A stretch of 64,000 nucleotides of DNA from Mesorhizobium sp. SOD10 (GCA_000824805.1 CCNA01000004.1:269875-333874); one strand, 5' to 3'. Numbered from the stretch's first letter, positions 19,245 to 29,159 are shown. Made by a program: numbers and translations. Notes: generated from the sequence alone by a model not told the origin.

Positions 19245-19973
19245 ATGCCGGAGAATTCTCAGGCTGCACGTGACAATGTCGCCGCCCGCCGCGCCGGCTC
19301 CGCAGTGGACACCGCCGCCGGCCAGATCCTCGACCTCATCCGCGTGCGGCAGTTGAATGTCGGCGACGTGCTGCCGACGGAGCGTGAGCTCAGCGAGATC
19401 ACCGGCGCCAGCCGCAACACCGTGCGCGAGGCGCTCCGCACCATTCGCACCTATGGGCTGATCGAACCCAAGCCGCGCGTCGGCGCGGTGCTGGCCGACG
19501 GTCAAAGCATAGCCGTCCAGAATTTCTTCGCCGCGCATATGGATGTCTCGCGCTCATCCTTTGCCGACATCCAGGGTTTCAGGCGCATCATCGAGGTCGG
19601 CATCGGCGATCACATCGTGCTCAATGCCACAAGCGAGCAGATCGAGGCGCTCGACGCGATCAACGCCAGGATTGTCGAAAGCCGCTCGATCGAGGAAGCT
19701 GCTGAGAACGACTTCAATTTCCACATGGCGCTGATCGGCCTGGCGGACAATCGGATGCTGACGGATATGTATTCCTTCCTGTCCCCGGTGATCCTGCGGA
19801 TCATGACCATCGGCAAGGAAATGCGCCCGGTGCTGGCCGACACCCGTGCCGCGCATGGCGGGATCATCGCCGCCCTGCGCGCGCGCGACAGACTGGCTTA
19901 CGCCTATCTGATGAGCCGCCATCTCGATTTCGCCCTGCGGTTCCTGCCGGAAGAACCGGCTCCCCAGACGTGA
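19245..19973 (+). CDS. GntR/FadR-family transcriptional regulator (UxuR-like)
   Basis: The 242-residue protein has a GntR winged helix (about 24-90, with LPTERELSEITGASRNTVRE) and an all-helical FCD effector domain with metal-binding His residues. Next to uxuA it probably senses a uronate intermediate. The ATG at 19245 is chosen because AGGAGG lies just before it; the open frame extends far upstream through the divergent gene. It is followed 17 nt later by an SDR gene, likely in one operon. Confidence 0.9.
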   Translation: MPENSQAARDNVAARRAGSAVDTAAGQILDLIRVRQLNVGDVLPTERELSEITGASRNTVREALRTIRTYGLIEPKPRVGAVLADGQSIAVQNFFAAHMDVSRSSFADIQGFRRIIEVGIGDHIVLNATSEQIEALDAINARIVESRSIEEAAENDFNFHMALIGLADNRMLTDMYSFLSPVILRIMTIGKEMRPVLADTRAAHGGIIAALRARDRLAYAYLMSRHLDFALRFLPEEPAPQT

Positions 19974-19990
19974 CCAAAGGAGTTTCAGCA

Positions 19991-20776
19991 ATGAAGGATT
20001 TTGACGGCAAGGTCGCTTTGGTGACCGGAACGACCGGGATCGGTCTCGCAACCGCCAGGCGCCTTGCGGCCGGCGGCGCCGCGATCGTCGCCTGCGGCAT
20101 CGACCGCTCGGCCAATGCGGCGATGAGAGCGGAGCTGGAAAGCTCCAGGGCCGGCGCTTTGGTCGTGGATACCGACGTCTCCGTGCCGGAGGAGGTCCGC
20201 GACGCCATTGCAGCCGGTGTCGCTCGCTTCGGCGGCCTCGACGTGATCGTCAATTCGGCGGCGGTCCATCCCTATGGAACCGCGACCACGACCGAGTGGG
20301 AAACCTGGAACAAGGCGATGACGGTCAATGTCGGCTCGATCTATCTGACCGCCCATTTCGGCATCCCGGAAATGATCAAGCGTGGTGGTGGCGCCATCGT
20401 CAACGTCGCCTCGGTGCAGGGTTTTGCCTGTCAGCAGAACGTCGCCGCCTATGCCACCACCAAGGGCGCCATCCACACGTTGACGCGTTCGCTGGCGCTC
20501 GACTACGCGGCCGCCGGCATCCGGGTCAATTCGGTCAGCCCCGGCTCGATCCGCACGCCGATCCTGGAGAAGGCCGCGCGCGGCGAAAACGGCAGCGATG
20601 CCGATGTCGAGGAAGCCTATAAGCGTTTCGGCGCGGCCCATCCGCTCGGCCGCATCGGCGAACCGGAGGAAGTGGCGGAGCTTATCGCCTTTCTGTGCTC
20701 GTCAAAGGCCGGCTTCTGCACCGGCGCGGACTACAAGATAGACGGCGGCCTGACCGCCGGCATTGGCGTGAAGTGA
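19991..20776 (+). CDS. Short-chain dehydrogenase/reductase
   Basis: The 261-residue protein has the SDR cofactor motif TGTTGIG (near residue 14), NSAAV, the catalytic Ser in NVASVQG and YATTK with the Tyr-Lys pair. It is a classical NAD(P)H oxidoreductase. Its place behind a UxuR-like regulator suggests a sugar-acid substrate, for example fructuronate/mannonate interconversion. That would replace UxuB, which was not found, but this is inference. An AAAGGAG site precedes the ATG. Confidence 0.88.
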   Translation: MKDFDGKVALVTGTTGIGLATARRLAAGGAAIVACGIDRSANAAMRAELESSRAGALVVDTDVSVPEEVRDAIAAGVARFGGLDVIVNSAAVHPYGTATTTEWETWNKAMTVNVGSIYLTAHFGIPEMIKRGGGAIVNVASVQGFACQQNVAAYATTKGAIHTLTRSLALDYAAAGIRVNSVSPGSIRTPILEKAARGENGSDADVEEAYKRFGAAHPLGRIGEPEEVAELIAFLCSSKAGFCTGADYKIDGGLTAGIGVK

Positions 20777-20785
20777 CCATGAACA

Positions 20786-21044
20786 TTGGTCTTGGTCATA
20801 CCGGGAATCGCCGACATCACACCATTCCGCTTTGCCCGCCAGGCGGGCGCCACACATATCGTCGCACAGCTCACCAACTATTTTCCCGGGCGCGATCCTT
20901 CCCTGTCCGCCGGCAGCGAGGTCGACGCGTGCGAAGATCCTTGGCGCGCGCGGCGCGCTGGTAGTCCGCGGCGAGAAGCTCGTCGCCAAGGCGATCCGCG
21001 AGGGGATGAGCGCAGTCGAAGCCTAAAAGACCTTCGGCATCATG
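20786..21044 (+). pseudogene. Degenerate remnant, possibly the tail of an RraA-family protein
   Basis: Two overlapping frames carry protein-like text that joins only across frameshifts. The last part reads GARGALVVRGEKLVAKAIRE followed by GMSAVEA, then a stop, then KTFGIM and a second stop. A single base change (TAA for TAT/TAC) would restore a tail ending in EAYKTFGIM, which resembles RraA/aldolase-like proteins. The start is missing. The family assignment is tentative; the decay is visible in the sequence. Confidence 0.4.
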
Positions 21045-21219
21045 TGACGGGCTGCGGTCGCGTCGCATCGCACTGACGCAACCGAAGGTCCGATCTCCCG
21101 GTACCAGTTCCGCCGCCATCAAGCCGACGCCTCGCCGATCAGTTCCGCCCCCGGCGAAAGAGGCAACCTCAGTCCCTGCTTCGCGTTGGTCCCTCATGGC
21201 CAAGCAGGAAGGACGTTCA

Positions 21220-21843
21220 ATGCCGCTCACCGCTTTCGCTCTCAATTGCACACTCAAGATGCCCAAGGACGACGAACGATCCTCCACCGACCGAATGCTC
21301 GCGGAGCTGACCAAGGCCCTGGTTGCGCATGACGTCGAGTGCGAGACGGCCCGTGCGCTCGCGCATGAAATCAAGCCCGGCGTGCTTTCCGACATGGGCG
21401 AAGGCGACGACTGGCCGAAGCTGCGCAAAAAGATCCTGGCGGCCGATATTTTCATCCTTGGCCTGCCGATCTGGATGGGGCAACCGTCGAGCGTTGCCAA
21501 GCGCGTGATGGAACGGATGGACGCTTTCCTGTCGGAAACCGACGACCGCGGGCGCATGCCGGCCGCCGGCAAGGTCGCGCTGGTGGCGATCGTCGGCAAT
21601 GAGGATGGCGCGCATCACTGCCATGCCGAATGCTATCAGGCGCTTAACGACGTCGGCTTCACCGTTCCTGCCAATGGCGGGATCTATTGGGTCGGGGAAG
21701 CGATGGGCGACGTCAATTTCGTCGATCTGCCCGGCACACCTGAAAAGGTCGTCGGCATGATCAAGATGGCGGCGTCCAACGCCGCTCATCTGGCCGGGCT
21801 CTTCAAGACGAAAAACTATGTCGGCGTACCTACCGACGGTTGA
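21220..21843 (+). CDS. Flavodoxin-like NAD(P)H-dependent FMN oxidoreductase
   Basis: The 207-residue protein has a flavodoxin-like fold: a phosphate-binding N-terminal segment (FALNCTLKMP), the LGLPIWMGQPSSVAKRVMERM segment typical of NADPH-dependent FMN reductases/quinone reductases, and NEDGAHHC. The start at 21220 is chosen because AGGAAGGA lies 6 nt upstream; the ATG at 21196 lacks one. It is monocistronic as far as seen. A detoxifying quinone or azo reduction role is a family-level guess. Confidence 0.82.
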   Translation: MPLTAFALNCTLKMPKDDERSSTDRMLAELTKALVAHDVECETARALAHEIKPGVLSDMGEGDDWPKLRKKILAADIFILGLPIWMGQPSSVAKRVMERMDAFLSETDDRGRMPAAGKVALVAIVGNEDGAHHCHAECYQALNDVGFTVPANGGIYWVGEAMGDVNFVDLPGTPEKVVGMIKMAASNAAHLAGLFKTKNYVGVPTDG

Positions 21844-21927
21844 TGCCGCTCAGCCCAAAAGAGATGACAGCCGAAGCCCTGCGACAACGAGCGACTGACT
21901 AACCCCGCCGGATATTGACGAAGCCCT

Positions 21928-23304
21928 TCAGCTCTGCGGATGAACCTGCGGCAACGCGGCCCCGAGCGACCGCTCGAACGCATCGACCAAAGCATCGATC
22001 TGCGTCTCGGTGATGATCAGCGGCGGACAGAAGGCGATCGCTTCACCCATATTGCGCGAGATGACGCCATTCTGCTGCAGGAAGCCGTTGACCAGCGCCC
22101 CGAGCGCCGCGGGCTTGCCCCAGGCCGCCTTGGTCGCCTTGTCGGCGACGAGCTCCACGGCGGCGATGAGACCGACGCCGCGCACCTCGCCCACCAGCGG
22201 ATGCGAAGCGAGCCTGCGCAGCCTTGCCTGCAGGTGCGCGCCGACCTTGCGCGCATTGCCGACGAGGTCGCGCTCCTCGATCAGCTTGATGTTCTCCAGC
22301 GCGACGGCCGCGGCGACCGGATGACCGCCACCGGTGAAGCCGTGTCCGAAAGTGCCGATGCGGTCGCTCTCGTCGGCGATCGGCCCGAAAACCTTGTCGT
22401 TGATGAGCAGCGCCGAGATCGGCAGGTAGGAGGACGAGATCTGCTTGGACAGCACCATGATGTCGGGCTTCATGCCGAAGGTCTGTGAACCGAACATTTC
22501 GCCGGTGCGGCCGAAGCCGCAGATCACTTCGTCGGCCACTAGCAGGACATCGTATTTCGACAGCACCGCCTGGATCTTTTCCCAGTAGCCGGCGGGTGGA
22601 ACGACGACGCCGCCGGCGCCCATGATTGGCTCGCCGATGAACGCGGCAATCGTTTCAGGCCCCTCGGCGAGGATCAGCTTCTCGAGCTCATCGGCGAGCC
22701 GCGCGGAAAACTGCTCCTCGCTCTCGCCGGGCTCCGCGTCGCGCCAGTGATGCGGCGTCGACGTGTGCAGGATGTTGGCGATCGGCAGGTCGAAGGAGAG
22801 ATGGTTGTTCGGCAGGCCGGTGAGACTTGCCGAGGCGATGGTGACGCCATGATAGCCGCGCTTGCGGCTGATGATCTTCTTACGCGCCGGCTGGCCGAGC
22901 GCGTTCGAGCGATACCAGATCATCTTGATCGCGGTATCGTTGGCCTCGGAGCCGGAATTGGTGAAATAGGCCTTGCTCATCGGCACCGGCGCCATCTGCA
23001 CCAGCTTCTCGGCCAGGTCGATCAGCGGCGAGTGCGCCTTGGAGCCGAAGTCGTGATAGAAGGGCAGCTTCGACATCTGCCTCGTCGCGGCATCCACCAG
23101 CCGCTTTTCCGAGAAACCGACCGCGACGCTCCACAAGCCCGCCATCGCCTCGATATAGCGGTTGCCGGCGATGTCTTCGACATAGATGCCATCGCCCTTT
23201 TCGATCACCAGTGGCCCCGCTTCCTGGTGCTTGCGGGCATTGGTGTAGCCATGCATGTGGTAGCGTATGTCGCGCGCTTCGGGGGAATTCGGTCTGGCGT
23301 CCAT
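21928..23304 (-). CDS. Class III PLP-dependent aminotransferase (omega-amino acid:pyruvate type)
   Basis: The 458-residue transaminase has FTNSGSEANDTAIKM, RGYHGVT, VADEVICGFGRTGEMFG and the PLP-lysine segment VLSKQISSSYLP. These fit omega-amino-acid or polyamine transaminases that pass the amino group to pyruvate or 2-oxoglutarate. The ATG at 23304 follows CAGGAG; the open frame extends further upstream without support. It diverges from the LhgO-like oxidase. Confidence 0.9.
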   Translation of the reverse strand: MDARPNSPEARDIRYHMHGYTNARKHQEAGPLVIEKGDGIYVEDIAGNRYIEAMAGLWSVAVGFSEKRLVDAATRQMSKLPFYHDFGSKAHSPLIDLAEKLVQMAPVPMSKAYFTNSGSEANDTAIKMIWYRSNALGQPARKKIISRKRGYHGVTIASASLTGLPNNHLSFDLPIANILHTSTPHHWRDAEPGESEEQFSARLADELEKLILAEGPETIAAFIGEPIMGAGGVVVPPAGYWEKIQAVLSKYDVLLVADEVICGFGRTGEMFGSQTFGMKPDIMVLSKQISSSYLPISALLINDKVFGPIADESDRIGTFGHGFTGGGHPVAAAVALENIKLIEERDLVGNARKVGAHLQARLRRLASHPLVGEVRGVGLIAAVELVADKATKAAWGKPAALGALVNGFLQQNGVISRNMGEAIAFCPPLIITETQIDALVDAFERSLGAALPQVHPQS

Positions 23305-23561
23305 AAAGGGCTCCTGTCTGCAGGCGTGCAAGCGAAGACATGCGGGCGAAGATAGGATCGTCCGGCCTATCGGTGAGTCCAGGGCTCGCCTCGCATTTGG
23401 AGTGTTTGATGCATCATCGCGCGGTCCGCCCGCAAGAGCCGCCCTGTCACGATCGATAGCGCCATAAGATTCTGCACACTGTCCGAACAAAGTTTTGGAC
23501 ACCAGCTATACGATCGTTGAGAAGGCAGCGACGCGCCGCCGGCGCAACCGAATGGACGGGC

Positions 23562-24683
23562 ATGGAACAGGTAGACTGCGTAATTGCCGGCGCCGGCGTC
23601 ATTGGTCTTGCGGTCGCGCGTCGTTTGGCGGCGCTCGGTCTCGAAACGCTGGTCCTCGAAGCGGCGGACGCTATTGGCACCGAAACGAGCTCGCGTAACT
23701 CGGAAGTCATCCACGCCGGTATCTACTATCCTGAAGGCTCGCTCAAGGCGCGGCTCTGCGTTGGCGGGCGCGAGATGCTCTATCGCTATTGCGCCGAACG
23801 TTCGGTCCCGCATCGACGCTGCGGCAAGCTGATCGTAGCCACCGACGAGGCCCAGGAACCGGTGCTTTCATCCATCCGCGCCAATGCCGCCGCTTGCGGC
23901 GTAGACGACCTGCGCTTGCTGAACCCCGCCGAGGCGCGAGCGCTGGAACCGGCGCTGCATTGCACGGCCGCCCTGCTCTCGCCCTCCACCGGCATCGTCG
24001 ACAGCCATGCGCTGATGCTGGCGCTCCTGGCCGATGCCGAGAACCGCGGGGCCGTGCTTTCCCTCAACACGCGGATAGCTGGCGGCCGGATCGAAAGCGG
24101 CCGCATCGTGCTCGAGACGGCCGACACCGCAAGCGGCGAACGCTTTGAAATCGCCACGCCGCGTTTCGTCAACGCCGCGGGCCTCGGCGCGGTCGCCCTT
24201 GCCGGCGCGCTCGTGGGATTCGACCGCAAATTCCTGCCTGCGCTTCGTTATGCCAAGGGCAATTATTTTTCCACCACCGACCGAGCGCCGTTTTCAAGAC
24301 TGATCTATCCGGTTCCGGAGCCGGGCGGGCTGGGCGTCCACCTGACGCTCGACCTTGGCGGCACCGCCCGCTTCGGTCCGGATGTGGAGTGGACGGATTC
24401 GCTCGATTACCGCGTCGATCCGGCGCGCGGCAAACGCTTCTACGATGCGATCCGCCAATACTGGCCGGATCTGGCCGACGATAGTCTGCAGCCGGCCTAT
24501 AGCGGCATTCGGCCGAAACTCTCTGGACCGGGCGAAGCCAACAGCGACTTCGTCATCCAGGATGCGACCACCCACGGAAGTGCCGGCCTGGTCAACCTGT
24601 TCGGCATCGAAAGCCCGGGACTGACCTCCAGCCTGGCGATTGCCGAACATGTGACGCGCAGCCTCGCACCGGGTACACGTTGA
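23562..24683 (+). CDS. FAD-dependent oxidoreductase, L-2-hydroxyglutarate oxidase-like
   Basis: The 373-residue protein starts with the FAD-binding motif [17 protein letters not shown]. It follows the DAO superfamily with the [20 protein letters not shown] segment that marks LhgO/L2HGDH proteins. These oxidise L-2-hydroxyglutarate to 2-oxoglutarate. The start at 23562 gives the normal N-terminus. It faces away from the aminotransferase, across 257 nt. Confidence 0.87.
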   Translation: MEQVDCVIAGAGVIGLAVARRLAALGLETLVLEAADAIGTETSSRNSEVIHAGIYYPEGSLKARLCVGGREMLYRYCAERSVPHRRCGKLIVATDEAQEPVLSSIRANAAACGVDDLRLLNPAEARALEPALHCTAALLSPSTGIVDSHALMLALLADAENRGAVLSLNTRIAGGRIESGRIVLETADTASGERFEIATPRFVNAAGLGAVALAGALVGFDRKFLPALRYAKGNYFSTTDRAPFSRLIYPVPEPGGLGVHLTLDLGGTARFGPDVEWTDSLDYRVDPARGKRFYDAIRQYWPDLADDSLQPAYSGIRPKLSGPGEANSDFVIQDATTHGSAGLVNLFGIESPGLTSSLAIAEHVTRSLAPGTR

Positions 24684-24991
24684 TGGACAGCCGGCAAGCT
24701 TCGATGCCGCCTGGCGAGCTGCTCGGCGTCCTGCCCCGGGACGTTCAGACGCTTTGGCCGGGCAGCATCGGCGCACAGGCGGCTTCCCGGCCGACCTGGG
24801 CCTCTGGCGCACATCCCGGCATTGTGCTGGTTTTGACGATGTCGAAAGCTTAGGGGCTTCACGGGCCTTCCGATGGGCAGACCGACTTCAACTCACCGCT
24901 ACGGATTTACCCGAAAATACCGAGCAGGCGGGATTTCTCGTAGCGGAGAAGCCTCGTCCGGCGCGGGTTTGCTCCGCACGCCGCCAATAAG
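24684..24991. other. Gap upstream of the TPP enzyme gene
   Basis: These 308 nt hold no gene that I can support; short open frames here have no family features. It ends at the GGAAC promoter element at 24992. It marks the left border of the stress-promoter-rich island. Confidence 0.5.
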
Positions 24992-25016
24992 GGAACCAAC
25001 CGCAATCCTACTGGTT
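24992..25016 (+). promoter_or_regulatory. EcfG-type stress promoter for the TPP enzyme operon
   Basis: GGAAC-N17-GTT, with GTT ending 25 nt before the ATG at 25042. It is the leftmost strict match of the island. Confidence 0.8.
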
Positions 25017-25041
25017 CGGAAGCCAACAGCGGAGTCTCGCC

Positions 25042-26802
25042 ATGCCCAACGCAGCCGAAATCCTCGTCGACACCTTGATCGCCTGGAACGTCGAGGTCGT
25101 CTTCGGGCTCCCCGGCGACGGCATCAACGGCGTCATGGAGGCGCTGCGCAAAAACCAGGACAAAATTTCTTTCGTTCAAGTGCGACACGAGGAATCGGCC
25201 GCATTCATGGCCTGCGCCTACGCGAAATGGACAGGCAGGCTCGGCGTGTGCCTCGCAACGTCCGGACCCGGCGGCACCCACCTTCTGACCGGCCTTTATG
25301 ATGCGAAGCTCGACCAGGCCCCTGTGTTGGCGATCACCGGCATGCAGTTCCACGACCTTATCGAGACATTCACGCAGCAGGACGTCGACCTGACCCGCGT
25401 CTTCAACGATGTGAGCGTCTATAATGTCCAGGTTTCGGATGCCGCGCATATGGAGAACGTGGCGAGCCTCGCTTGCCGCACGGCGCTCGCCCGCAAGGGC
25501 GTCGCTCATCTTTCGATCGCCAGCGATATCCAGGAACAGCCCGCCGATGCGGCCAAGCGGTCCAAGCGCAACCGGCCGGCGCACACGCCGCAGGACATGT
25601 TCGCCCCCCACTGCCTCGCTCAGGATGCGGAGTTGGACAAGGCCGCGGCCATCCTCAACGGCGCGCGGCGCGTGGCAATTCTGGCGGGACGTGGGGCGAT
25701 CGGCGCGGCTGCCGAACTCGAACAGACCGCGCGGCTCCTGCAGGCGCCGATCGCCAAGGCGCTGCTCGGCAAGGCGGTGCTGCCGGACGATCATCCCTAC
25801 ACAACCGGCGGCATCGGCATTCTGGGCACCTTGCCCTCGCAGCAGGCAATGGAAACCTGCGATGCTGTCCTCATTGTCGGCTCGACCTTCCCTTACATCG
25901 AATATTATCCGCAGCCGGGCAAAGCTCGTGGCGTCCAGATCGACTGTGACGCACAGCGCATCGGGTTGCGCTTCCCGGTCGAGGCCGGCCTCGTCGGTGA
26001 CGCGGGCGAGACCTTGCGTGCCCTCAACAAACGGCTCAAGCAGAAGGCCGACGGCGAATTCCTGGCGACGGCGCAAGGCGCGATGCAAAAATGGCGCGAG
26101 ATGATGCGTCAGTCCGAAGATGGCTCGGCCCATCCGCTCAAGCCGCAACGTGTCGCGCGCGCTTTCGGCGAACGCCTCGCCGAAAACACGGTGTTGGCGA
26201 CCGATTCCGGCCAGAACACGGAACTGGCCGCGCGCCATGTCGATCTTGGCGCCGGACAGGCCTTCGGCGTTTCGGGCGCGCTTGCCTCCATGTCCTGCGG
26301 TTTGAGCTATGCCATCGCCGCCGGCATTGCCTTTCCGGGCCGACCGGTCGCGGCGATCGTCGGCGATGGCGGTCTCGCCATGCAGCTCGGCGAGTTTTCC
26401 ACGGCGGTGCGCTACGGCATTCCGCTGAAGCTTCTGGTCATCAAGAACAACATGCTGAACCAGATCGCCTGGGAGCAGATGATGTTCCTCGGCAACCCGC
26501 AATTCGGCTGCGAATTGCAGCCGATCGATTTCGCCAAGGCTGCGGAGGCGATGGGCGGAAAAGGCTTCGGCATCGAGCGGGCGGACGATGTCGAGCGCGT
26601 GCTGGACCAGGCCTTCGCCGCCAGCGGGCCGGTGATCATCGAGGCGCTGGTCGACGCCTACGAGCCGATGATGCCGCCGAAAATGCCGCCCGACTACGCC
26701 AAGAACTTCCGCAAGGCACTGCCTCAAACTCCGGGCCGTGACCTGATCGAGGAAAACGTCGCCCGCCAGCCGGCCAGGGCGATGATGGAGGCAGGCGAAT
26801 AG
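25042..26802 (+). CDS. Thiamine-pyrophosphate enzyme, pyruvate oxidase/acetolactate-synthase-like
   Basis: The 586-residue protein has the three-domain TPP layout: an N-terminal pyrimidine domain with the catalytic Glu in VRHEESAAFMACAYAK, a central domain, and a C-terminal PP domain with VGDGGLAMQLGEF and the IKNNMLNQI metal-binding motif. It resembles PoxB-type pyruvate oxidases used in stationary phase, which make acetate and feed electrons to quinones. A stress promoter lies directly upstream, and the PCMT-esterase fusion follows 12 nt later in the same operon. Confidence 0.9.
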   Translation: MPNAAEILVDTLIAWNVEVVFGLPGDGINGVMEALRKNQDKISFVQVRHEESAAFMACAYAKWTGRLGVCLATSGPGGTHLLTGLYDAKLDQAPVLAITGMQFHDLIETFTQQDVDLTRVFNDVSVYNVQVSDAAHMENVASLACRTALARKGVAHLSIASDIQEQPADAAKRSKRNRPAHTPQDMFAPHCLAQDAELDKAAAILNGARRVAILAGRGAIGAAAELEQTARLLQAPIAKALLGKAVLPDDHPYTTGGIGILGTLPSQQAMETCDAVLIVGSTFPYIEYYPQPGKARGVQIDCDAQRIGLRFPVEAGLVGDAGETLRALNKRLKQKADGEFLATAQGAMQKWREMMRQSEDGSAHPLKPQRVARAFGERLAENTVLATDSGQNTELAARHVDLGAGQAFGVSGALASMSCGLSYAIAAGIAFPGRPVAAIVGDGGLAMQLGEFSTAVRYGIPLKLLVIKNNMLNQIAWEQMMFLGNPQFGCELQPIDFAKAAEAMGGKGFGIERADDVERVLDQAFAASGPVIIEALVDAYEPMMPPKMPPDYAKNFRKALPQTPGRDLIEENVARQPARAMMEAGE

Positions 26803-26814
26803 GAGGAAATTCCG

Positions 26815-28806
26815 ATGCTCGATCTTTCGCGAGAGCGCCGCCGGATGGTCGATGTTCATCTCGCCCGTCGCGGCATCCGTGACCGGGAAATCCTGGCGGC
26901 GATGCGGGAGGTTCCGCGCGAAGCCTTCGTCGATCCCGGCTACGAAGAATTCGCCTACGAAGACGGACCGTTGCCGATCGCGGAGGGGCAGACCATATCG
27001 CAGCCCTACATCGTCGCCTTCATGCTGGAAATGGCGGAGATCGGCCCTGGCGACCAGGTGCTCGAAGTCGGCACGGGATCGGGCTACGCAGCTGCGGTCA
27101 TGAGCCGCGTCGTCGACCATGTCTACACGATCGAACGGCATGCGGCGCTGGCCGAGGCTGCGCGGCGGCGCTTCCAGAACCTCGGCTACGGCAACATCGA
27201 AGTGCGGACCGGCGACGGCACAAGGGGCTGGCCCGAAGCGGCGCCCTTCGATGCCATCGTGGTCGCGGCGAGCGGACCGGGCGCGCCGCTGGCCTTGCAG
27301 CAGCAGCTCGACGTCGGCGGCAAGCTGGTTATCCCGGTTGGCGACGATCCCGACGAGCAGCGGCTGCTCAAGGTAACCCGCACCGGCGCATCTACTTATA
27401 GCGAGGAGGATTTCGGCGGGGTTCGCTTCGTCCCGTTGATCGGCGAACAGGGCTGGCGGGAGGAAAGCCGCCCGGGAGTTGTCCGCACGACACCGCTTGC
27501 CCGCCCGCGCAGCCTGCCGGAGATGATCGCCGCGGCGGCCGAGCCACTTTTGGATTTCGATGATCCCGGCTTCGCCGAAGCGTTCGACCGGTTCGCGGAC
27601 CGGCGGGTCGTGCTGCTCGGCGAGGCCAGCCATGGCACGTCCGAATTCTACCGGGCGCGCGCGGCTATCACCAAAAGGTTGATCGAGAGGCACGGCTTCA
27701 CCATCGTCGCGGTCGAGGCCGATTGGCCCGATGCCGCCGCGATCGACCGCTATGTCCGCGGCCGCGGTGCCTCGCCCGGCGCCGCCCGGCCGTTCCGGCG
27801 CTTTCCAACCTGGATGTGGCGCAACACCGATGTCGCGGCATTCGTGGAATGGCTTCGCGAGCACAATGACAAGGTCAAGGCGCTCCAGCCGCAAGCAGGC
27901 TTCCATGGCCTCGATATCTACAACATGCGCGGCTCGATTGCCGCCGTCCTGGAATACCTCGACCGCGTCGACCCGGAAGCGGCAAGGGTTGCGCGGGAAC
28001 GCTATGGCTGCCTGACACCGTGGCAGACCGAACCGTCGACCTACGGCCGCGCCGCGCTGACCAGGGGGTATCGCGAATGCGAGGAAGCGGTCCTCGAGCA
28101 GTGCCGCGATATGCTGACGAGGCAGCTCGATCATGCGAGCCAGGACGGTGAGGAACTTTTCGACGCCGCGCAGAATGCCCGGCTTATCGCCTCCGCCGAG
28201 CGTTATTACCGTACCATGTACTATGGCGGACCGCAATCCTGGAATTTGCGTGACACACATATGTTCGAAACGCTGGAACGCATCCTGGACGCGCGAGGAC
28301 CGAACGCCAAAGCCGTGGTGTGGGCGCACAATTCCCATATCGGCGATGCGCGTTACACCGAAATGGGAATCTCCCGCGAGGAAGTGAATATCGGCCAGCT
28401 CTGCCGACAGCGCTTTGGCGATGCCGCGGCACTCATCGGTTTCGGCACGCATGCAGGCACTGTCGCCGCGGCAACCGACTGGGACGGCGAGATGGAAATC
28501 AAGTCGGTGCGGCCGTCGCGCGAGGACAGCTACGAACGGCTCTGCCACGACTCCGGTATCGACCGGTTCCTGCTTGACCTCGGGCGCGACCCGAACCTGC
28601 GCGACCGTCTGACCGAGCGCCGTCTGGAGCGCTTCATCGGCGTGATCTACCGGCCGGAAACCGAACTGCACAGCCACTATGCCGACGCTTCGCTGGCCCG
28701 GCAGTTCGACGCCTTCGTCTGGTTCGACGAAACCAGCGCCGTCACGCCACTCGGACCCGAGCACGCGGCTCAAGGCGTGCCCGAAACCTATCCATTCGGC
28801 GTTTGA
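26815..28806 (+). CDS. Fusion of protein-L-isoaspartate methyltransferase and erythromycin-esterase-like domain
   Basis: The 663-residue protein joins two families. Residues 1-215 are a PCMT (ISQPYIVAFM, then VLEVGTGSGYAAAV for SAM binding), which repairs isoaspartyl damage in aged proteins. Residues about 235-655 are an erythromycin-esterase/EreA-like domain (VVLLGEASHGTSEFY at about 266-280, with a conserved His, and FTIVAVEADWPDA). Few such esterase-like domains have known substrates, and antibiotic hydrolysis should not be assumed. GGAGGAA precedes the ATG, and it is co-transcribed with the TPP enzyme under a stress promoter. Confidence 0.9.
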   Translation: MLDLSRERRRMVDVHLARRGIRDREILAAMREVPREAFVDPGYEEFAYEDGPLPIAEGQTISQPYIVAFMLEMAEIGPGDQVLEVGTGSGYAAAVMSRVVDHVYTIERHAALAEAARRRFQNLGYGNIEVRTGDGTRGWPEAAPFDAIVVAASGPGAPLALQQQLDVGGKLVIPVGDDPDEQRLLKVTRTGASTYSEEDFGGVRFVPLIGEQGWREESRPGVVRTTPLARPRSLPEMIAAAAEPLLDFDDPGFAEAFDRFADRRVVLLGEASHGTSEFYRARAAITKRLIERHGFTIVAVEADWPDAAAIDRYVRGRGASPGAARPFRRFPTWMWRNTDVAAFVEWLREHNDKVKALQPQAGFHGLDIYNMRGSIAAVLEYLDRVDPEAARVARERYGCLTPWQTEPSTYGRAALTRGYRECEEAVLEQCRDMLTRQLDHASQDGEELFDAAQNARLIASAERYYRTMYYGGPQSWNLRDTHMFETLERILDARGPNAKAVVWAHNSHIGDARYTEMGISREEVNIGQLCRQRFGDAAALIGFGTHAGTVAAATDWDGEMEIKSVRPSREDSYERLCHDSGIDRFLLDLGRDPNLRDRLTERRLERFIGVIYRPETELHSHYADASLARQFDAFVWFDETSAVTPLGPEHAAQGVPETYPFGV

Positions 28807-28810
28807 CGCC

Positions 28811-28835
28811 GGAACATTCGGCGCCGTCTCCGGTT
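28811..28835 (+). promoter_or_regulatory. EcfG-type stress promoter for the 67-residue gene
   Basis: GGAAC-N17-GTT lies just after the stop of the fusion gene and ends 25 nt before the ATG at 28861. Confidence 0.8.
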
Positions 28836-28860
28836 TGGAAACATACAGCGAGGAACGGCC

Positions 28861-29064
28861 ATGAGCGGAAACCAGCACCCAAAATCGAAGAAACCAAGCG
28901 ACGCGGATATGACGAACGACCCCGGCATCGGAACCTCCAAGGGCACGATCAAGGAGGGCGACGAGTTGGAGCACGGTGAGAACACCGTCGAGGGCGACGT
29001 CGAGAACGACACCACCTCCGCGGGCGGAATCAACCCGCGCCAGAAAGTCCGCACCAACAAATAA
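28861..29064 (+). CDS. Small hydrophilic protein, function unknown
   Basis: A 67-residue, highly polar protein rich in Asp, Glu, Lys, Gly and Asn, with no hydrophobic core, probably disordered. I do not recognise a family. Its own GGAAC-N17-GTT promoter, placed 5 nt after the upstream gene, makes it a real gene. Such small disordered proteins are common among general-stress genes, and protection during drying or osmotic stress is a guess. Confidence 0.7.
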   Translation: MSGNQHPKSKKPSDADMTNDPGIGTSKGTIKEGDELEHGENTVEGDVENDTTSAGGINPRQKVRTNK

Positions 29065-29159
29065 TTCCAGTTGCTGTCACGTTAGACGCAACGTTGCGTC
29101 GCATGTTATCCCAGAGCAAAGTAACAAAAATAAATTATCGTGGCGCACATAGCTCAACG

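Noticed and set aside
24683..24853. Short rightward frame starting at the end of the LhgO-like gene
   Set aside because: Pro/Gly/Ala/Ser-biased text without helix or motif pattern and no ribosome site; treated as non-coding.
24907..28974. A 1355-codon open frame on the minus strand across the TPP enzyme and PCMT-esterase genes
   Set aside because: It is exactly antisense to two well-supported genes, has no family features and starts without a ribosome site. Long antisense frames are common in GC-rich genes with strong codon bias.
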